From positions 14,562,986-14,626,985 of the forward strand of contig CM025852.1 in assembly GCA_003952965.2 (NCBI GenBank): DNA of 64,000 nt, in the 5' to 3' direction. Of the stretch, positions 60,435 to 64,000 are shown piece by piece (the stretch's first letter is position 1; each line of letters begins with the position of its first letter). The notes beneath the pieces were generated by a model, which did no database searches, was not told where the DNA came from, and worked only from the letters and a program-made list of their open reading frames with translations. Both the position numbers and the translations under genes were made by a program. The stretch is from Morella rubra. Lineage: Eukaryota > Streptophyta > Magnoliopsida > Fagales > Myricaceae.

Positions 60435-60657
60435 AAGATAAATATAATAGTTAGACCTAATAATAAGGTTTATATTATTTAAAAATTTCTATAGATAATA
60501 CTAAATAGTGCAGAGTCTATTTATTATGTTTATCTATCTTTAAATTGTAGCATGCAATTCGAGTAACAAATTATAGAGGATGCTGATAGCATAAAATAGT
60601 ATTGTTTGCTTGGTTCATTTATAATATTAGGAAGTTTTTTTTGAAATTGACAATAGT

Positions 60658-60715
60658 TGAACACTGTCAATTCTATCAGATATTATGAATCCCGGTTCAA
60701 ATCCTGGCAGCGGAA
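60658..60715 (+). repeat. tRNA-derived repeat unit, damaged
   Basis: Contains GAATCCCGGTTCAAATCCTG and GCAGCGGA, the 3' half of the unit with its B-box GGTTCAAATCC. The 5' half has diverged and its acceptor side no longer pairs. Confidence 0.5.
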
Positions 60716-60879
60716 ATCTTTTTCGCTTCCTCGTATTTGCTTTTCTTATTGTGCCCCTGGAATTGTGTCAGTAGCCCAGAGTTGGGGATCTAATAAACTT
60801 TCTTTTGTATCGGTCGAAAACAAAAAACATGGGTCCATAACCAGACCTCTAAATTGGTCGATGTTCCTGACGATTTTGA

Positions 60880-60947
60880 TAATATTTCCAAAATGCTATT
60901 CAAATCGTCATCTTTTGAATCCGGGTTCAAACCCCAGCAGCGGAAAA
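60880..60947 (+). repeat. tRNA-derived repeat unit, 3' half only
   Basis: GAATCCGGGTTCAAACCCCA followed by GCAGCGGAA. The 5' half is not recognisable. Confidence 0.5.
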
Positions 60948-61084
60948 TAACTTTTTTGGTCCTAGATATTTCAAAAGACTACGTCGAGAGAACTAACGCG
61001 AGAGAGCGGCTGTGCAAAATATGCATTTCTTTCCATCTCATATTACAATTAAGTAGATTATTAATTCGCAAGCAAAACAAAAAA

Positions 61085-61147
61085 TCCGCTGTAGCACGAT
61101 GGCAATTCTAATGATTATAGAATCCGGGTTCAAACCCCGCCAGTGGA
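61085..61147 (+). repeat. tRNA-like unit with acceptor and anticodon stems
   Basis: 63 bases: acceptor stem TCCGCTG/CAGTGGA (one G-T pair), A-box-like TAGCACGATGG, five-base stem TTCTA/TAGAA around the seven-base loop ATGATTA (GAT in the anticodon position), and B-box GGGTTCAAACCCC. There is no D-stem pairing and almost no variable loop, so it cannot be a normal tRNA. It is part of a longer repeat that continues to about 61300. Confidence 0.6.
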
Positions 61148-61538
61148 ATAATTTTTATTTTATTTTATTTTTTTCTGAATTTCTATTCTGGCAATAACGC
61201 TCCCAATATATTAGTGGGCATTTCAGTGCTTTTTGAGACGTGAATATGGACTCTGGATCCATCATCCGTCAAAGTGTGTAGATATAGGGAACAGATTTGG
61301 TTCACTTTGTGTCCCAATTTTATTAGAAACAGAACATAATGAGGCAGAGAGGGAGATGAATTTATCCCAACAAATTCGTGTGTCTGAATTTTATAAGAAA
61401 TTCTCCATTCGTTTGGAGTGATTGCAACAACAATTCGCTTATCTAATTAAAAGCATCCATCACAGAAGATTAAAACACAATAGCAATCTTGTCTAATCAA
61501 AAACATCATAGAAGAAAACTAGTTCTTCACTCCCAGAA

Positions 61539-62150
61539 TTAGGTAGCGGAGCATGACATATTAGAATCCATACCGACTGATACATATACAAGCAAAGGTG
61601 TAACTACAACAATACCACAAACAACTGCCACACATGGAGTGTTGAAAATCATCACATTTTCAGTGTTGCTTTTGCCTAACTTATTGAGATAATAATTGAA
61701 CTCATCTTTTGTGTTAGAGTAATTTTGTTTCAAGTTTGTCATCCACTCATGCCACGATGATCCGCAATAAGTATTCAGATCTTCACAAAGACTAATAAAG
61801 TAGAAGTCATTATGGTAGTTAAAAGCCAAACGGGAGAGATTGTGAATATGCTTTGTCCCTTCATTAAAGTCACCTTGCTTCTTAATAGTTCCACATTTGA
61901 CTAGTAAGTCCACATCCTTAGGACTGCTAACAAGGTGATGCAAGAGCACAACATAATCCTACATGCAATGCTAGAATTGGAGCGTTGCTCAAGGTTGACA
62001 ATATTTCGGATTGGAAGTTCTAAAAGGGGGCCAAATCTCGAGATTTCGAGAATCCTGCTACTGAATTATATGTCTAATAACTTCTTGCTTGACCCAACCT
62101 TAAACTTGACTCCAACTTGTTGTAGCTCTGTCACAACGATGCTATTATTT
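61539..62150 (-). pseudogene. DUF247 protein, 3' half lacking the membrane segment
   Basis: The minus strand gives VTELQQVGVKFKVGSSKKLL near 62130, then after frame changes MLLHHLVSSPKDVDLLVKCG, NEGTKHIHNLSRLAF, FYFISLCEDLNTY and WHEWMTNLKQNYSNT. Where the other copies continue into TPWAIISFVAA and a hydrophobic stretch, this one jumps to KDEFNYYLNKLGKSN: about 60-70 bases for the membrane anchor are deleted, and the frame after it returns to the usual tail. The N-terminal half is absent. The 3' flank (61150-61538) matches those of the other copies. Confidence 0.8.
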
Positions 62151-62385
62151 TTGTTCGTAGTCGCCTTTTATCCCTTTTTTTAGAAGGGATATTTGATAAT
62201 GCTTTAAACCATTCAATAGCAAAAACACATCTCTTTTTAGTTCATGCGGAATTACCATCTGTAGATAGGTTTTCCCAAACTAGTGTTAGTAATAGATTTG
62301 GAACCTAATGGATTTTATTGACGATAAAATGTATTCTGGATTTGTTGTTAATCAGGTAATTAATTAGCAAAACCATAACAACAAA

Positions 62386-62447
62386 TCCACTGTAGCACGA
62401 CGGCAATTCTAATGATCATAGAATCCGGTTCAAATCCCGGCAGTGGA
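62386..62447 (+). repeat. tRNA-like unit, best-paired copy
   Basis: Acceptor stem TCCACTG/CAGTGGA is perfectly paired through a compensating A-T at position 4 relative to TCCGCTG. TTCTA/TAGAA flanks loop ATGATCA (GAT in the anticodon position). B-box GGTTCAAATCC. One G of the T-stem appears deleted. Upstream and downstream DNA is shared with the 46312 and 61085 copies. Confidence 0.6.
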
Positions 62448-63379
62448 TTACTTCTTTTATCTTTTTTTTTTTTTCTAAACTTTTATTTTCTCATCGGGCC
62501 ATAAAAATGTGTAACGGGCCCAATGTATTAGTCGGCCTTTTGATGCTTTTTCAGATGTGAATATAGACTCAGGATCCGTAATCCGTTAACCAGAATGCAT
62601 TAGGGTGAACTAGCTCGAGATGAACCTATGCTGGATGATGTAATTTTAGCATCTTGTGAAATGATGGTGTTCCATTAAAACTCAAATAAGCCCTAACTTA
62701 TGGATTGTCAGTGCAAATGCTATGATTCTAACGATATAAACGAGAAAATAAAATATAATTTTTTTCTACAAGAGATAATTAACAGCAACGTTTAGATATC
62801 TGAATTAATATAGAGAACAATTTAGAATCTATTTTCAAGCAGATTTTATGAACATGGCTCTTAATTAGGAAGAACATTTAAGCAACAACAATACTCCTAT
62901 CTTATCAAAAGCATCACAGAATTAATAATAAGTGATAAAGCAATGTAAGTCTTAAGGGATATTAACGAAAATTGCAGACAGAACAAAAAGGAAAGAATAT
63001 ATTAAGAATAAACTATTCCTATCCCTAGCTTTTCGCTTTTTTATTAAGAGATTATTATGACCTATAATTTTTCGGAGCATCAAAATGGTAGCATCACTTC
63101 ATTGAAGTAGATTTTGTTAGGATGGAACTGATCAGGTGAGATGATTCAAAGTGGTAAATGGTAGAAATGCCGCGGAACGAACACGTACATGAGCATGATT
63201 TTATTTCTTGCAAATACAATAGTCCACAAAAGAAATTAACTGCCATGAGATATTACAATCCACACACACGGATACATATGAAAGAAAATGTACCTCTACA
63301 GGAATACCATAAACAACTGACATGCATGGAATGGTACTGGTGCTTTTGCCTACGCTATGGAGATCACAGACCTCGCCGT
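62448..63379. other. 3' flank of the last DUF247 copy, no separate gene
   Basis: Includes the shared tail after the tRNA-like unit (to about 62590) and the duplicated segment TTTATGAACATGG...AAAGCATCACAGAAT (62840-62920), as at 56530-56620. The short open frame at 63158-63397 overlaps the DUF247 3' end antisense and is not a gene. Confidence 0.5.
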
Positions 63380-64000
63380 CTATATCAGAGTGAGTAAAAG
63401 GAGAACAGCTGCGAAAAAAGAAATGATCGCCCATGGTGTGTTGAAGTAATTTTGTTTCAGGTTAGCCTTCCACTGATGCCAGGATGATTTGTAGTAATCA
63501 TTCAAGTCTGCACCAAGGCTAGCAACGTAAAAGTTTTTAAGGTTGCTATGAGCATATCGGGAGAGGTTGTGAATATGATTTGCCCCTTCATTAAAGTTGC
63601 TTCGCTTCTCAATAATTGCATTTTTGACTAGTATGTCCACATCCTTAGGACTGTTAACAAGGCAACGCAAGAGCATGACATAATCATTCATGTAATGCTC
63701 CGAATGAAGGTATTGCTTAAAGATGATGATATTTCGAATTGGATGTTCTGAAAGCAGACCTACGTTAAATCTCGGGATCTCGAGAATGTCGTTATTGAAT
63801 TGTATGTCAAATAAATTTTTGCTTGACCCAACCTTAAACTTGACTCCAGCTTGGTGCAGCTCTATCACAAACGGTGTTGTTATTGTTTTCAAGTGGCCTT
63901 GTATCCCGTTTCTTAGAAGGTTTGTATATGTGTCTTAGGAGATCAACAAAATGTTCAATTATGGAGGAATGAAGTAACTCCAATTTGTGATCTTTTGTTC
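63380..64000 (-). pseudogene. DUF247 protein, C-terminal part, running off the window
   Basis: The longest intact DUF247 frame in the window (63892-63380, 170 residues): TPFVIELHQAGVKFKVGSSK, NNDILEIPRFNVGLLSEHPI, MNDYVMLLRCLVNSPKDVDI, NFNEGANHIHNLS, LGADLNDYYKSSWHQWKANL and the membrane segment NTPWAIISFFAAVLLLLTLI before the stop. Upstream, SIIEHFVDLLRHIYKPSKKR is in another frame, so one base is gained or lost near 63885. The N-terminal half lies beyond 64000 and may be intact. A single shift could be real or a sequencing error. Confidence 0.8.

Noticed and set aside
61085..62447. Functional tRNA-Ile(GAT) genes at 61085 and 62386
   Set aside because: Acceptor and anticodon-like stems exist, but the D-stem does not pair and the variable loop is almost absent. 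They also belong to longer repeats. Kept as tRNA-derived repeats.

Overview
The window is nuclear DNA of a eudicot flowering plant, probably a woody one (inference only). It has introns with GT-AG borders, a G-box bZIP gene, DUF247 genes and nested plant transposons (Ty3/gypsy, Ty1/copia, LINE, MULE, CACTA and MITEs). No prokaryotic features are present. It is a repeat-rich interval with one clearly recognisable host regulatory gene and one cluster of DUF247 gene copies, most of them broken.

Layout. 1-3.4 kb: unassigned, exon-like shreds and a CCGG-rich repeat. 3.4-9.5 kb: a LINE scrap, a gypsy LTR scrap and a decayed MULE whose MURA-type transposase converges on a second gene, a GRF-type zinc-finger/membrane protein. 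9.5-13.6 kb: a reverse-strand Ty3/gypsy remnant with gag/protease, a tRNA-Asp primer site and LTR minisatellites. 15.7-21.3 kb: three related LTRs, two flanking a very short internal region, with a 3.4-kb long-TIR element next to them that also carries a GRF/membrane gene. 21.8-29.2 kb: further LTR-like DNA and three MITEs, two with clear 9-bp target duplications. 29.2-36.5 kb: a GBF-type bZIP gene on the plus strand. Its upstream exons are clean except for one base. Its bZIP exons are full of small indels and lie in a 3.5-kb stretch that runs into an N gap of exactly 1000 bases (39596-40595).

40.6-54.9 kb: a large inverted repeat with arms of about 4.5 kb and a 633-bp loop made of a Ty1/copia integrase piece. 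Each arm holds the 3' half of a DUF247 gene and the end of the same CACTA transposon. The right-hand CACTA is complete (48278-54879, CTG target duplication). It carries a PF20167-like gene and a PF03004-like TNPA gene but no TNPD-type transposase. 54.9-64 kb: more minus-strand DUF247 copies, one nearly full length but frameshifted, one lacking its membrane anchor and one running off the window. They are linked by segmental duplications that carry tRNA-derived repeat units.

Most notable for follow-up: the DUF247 inverted repeat as a possible natural hairpin/siRNA locus; GRF-zinc-finger/membrane genes carried by two different MULE-type elements; the tRNA-like units that travel with DUF247 copies; a tandem duplication whose copies differ mainly by many short deletions; and evidence that the damage to the bZIP gene may be an assembly error.
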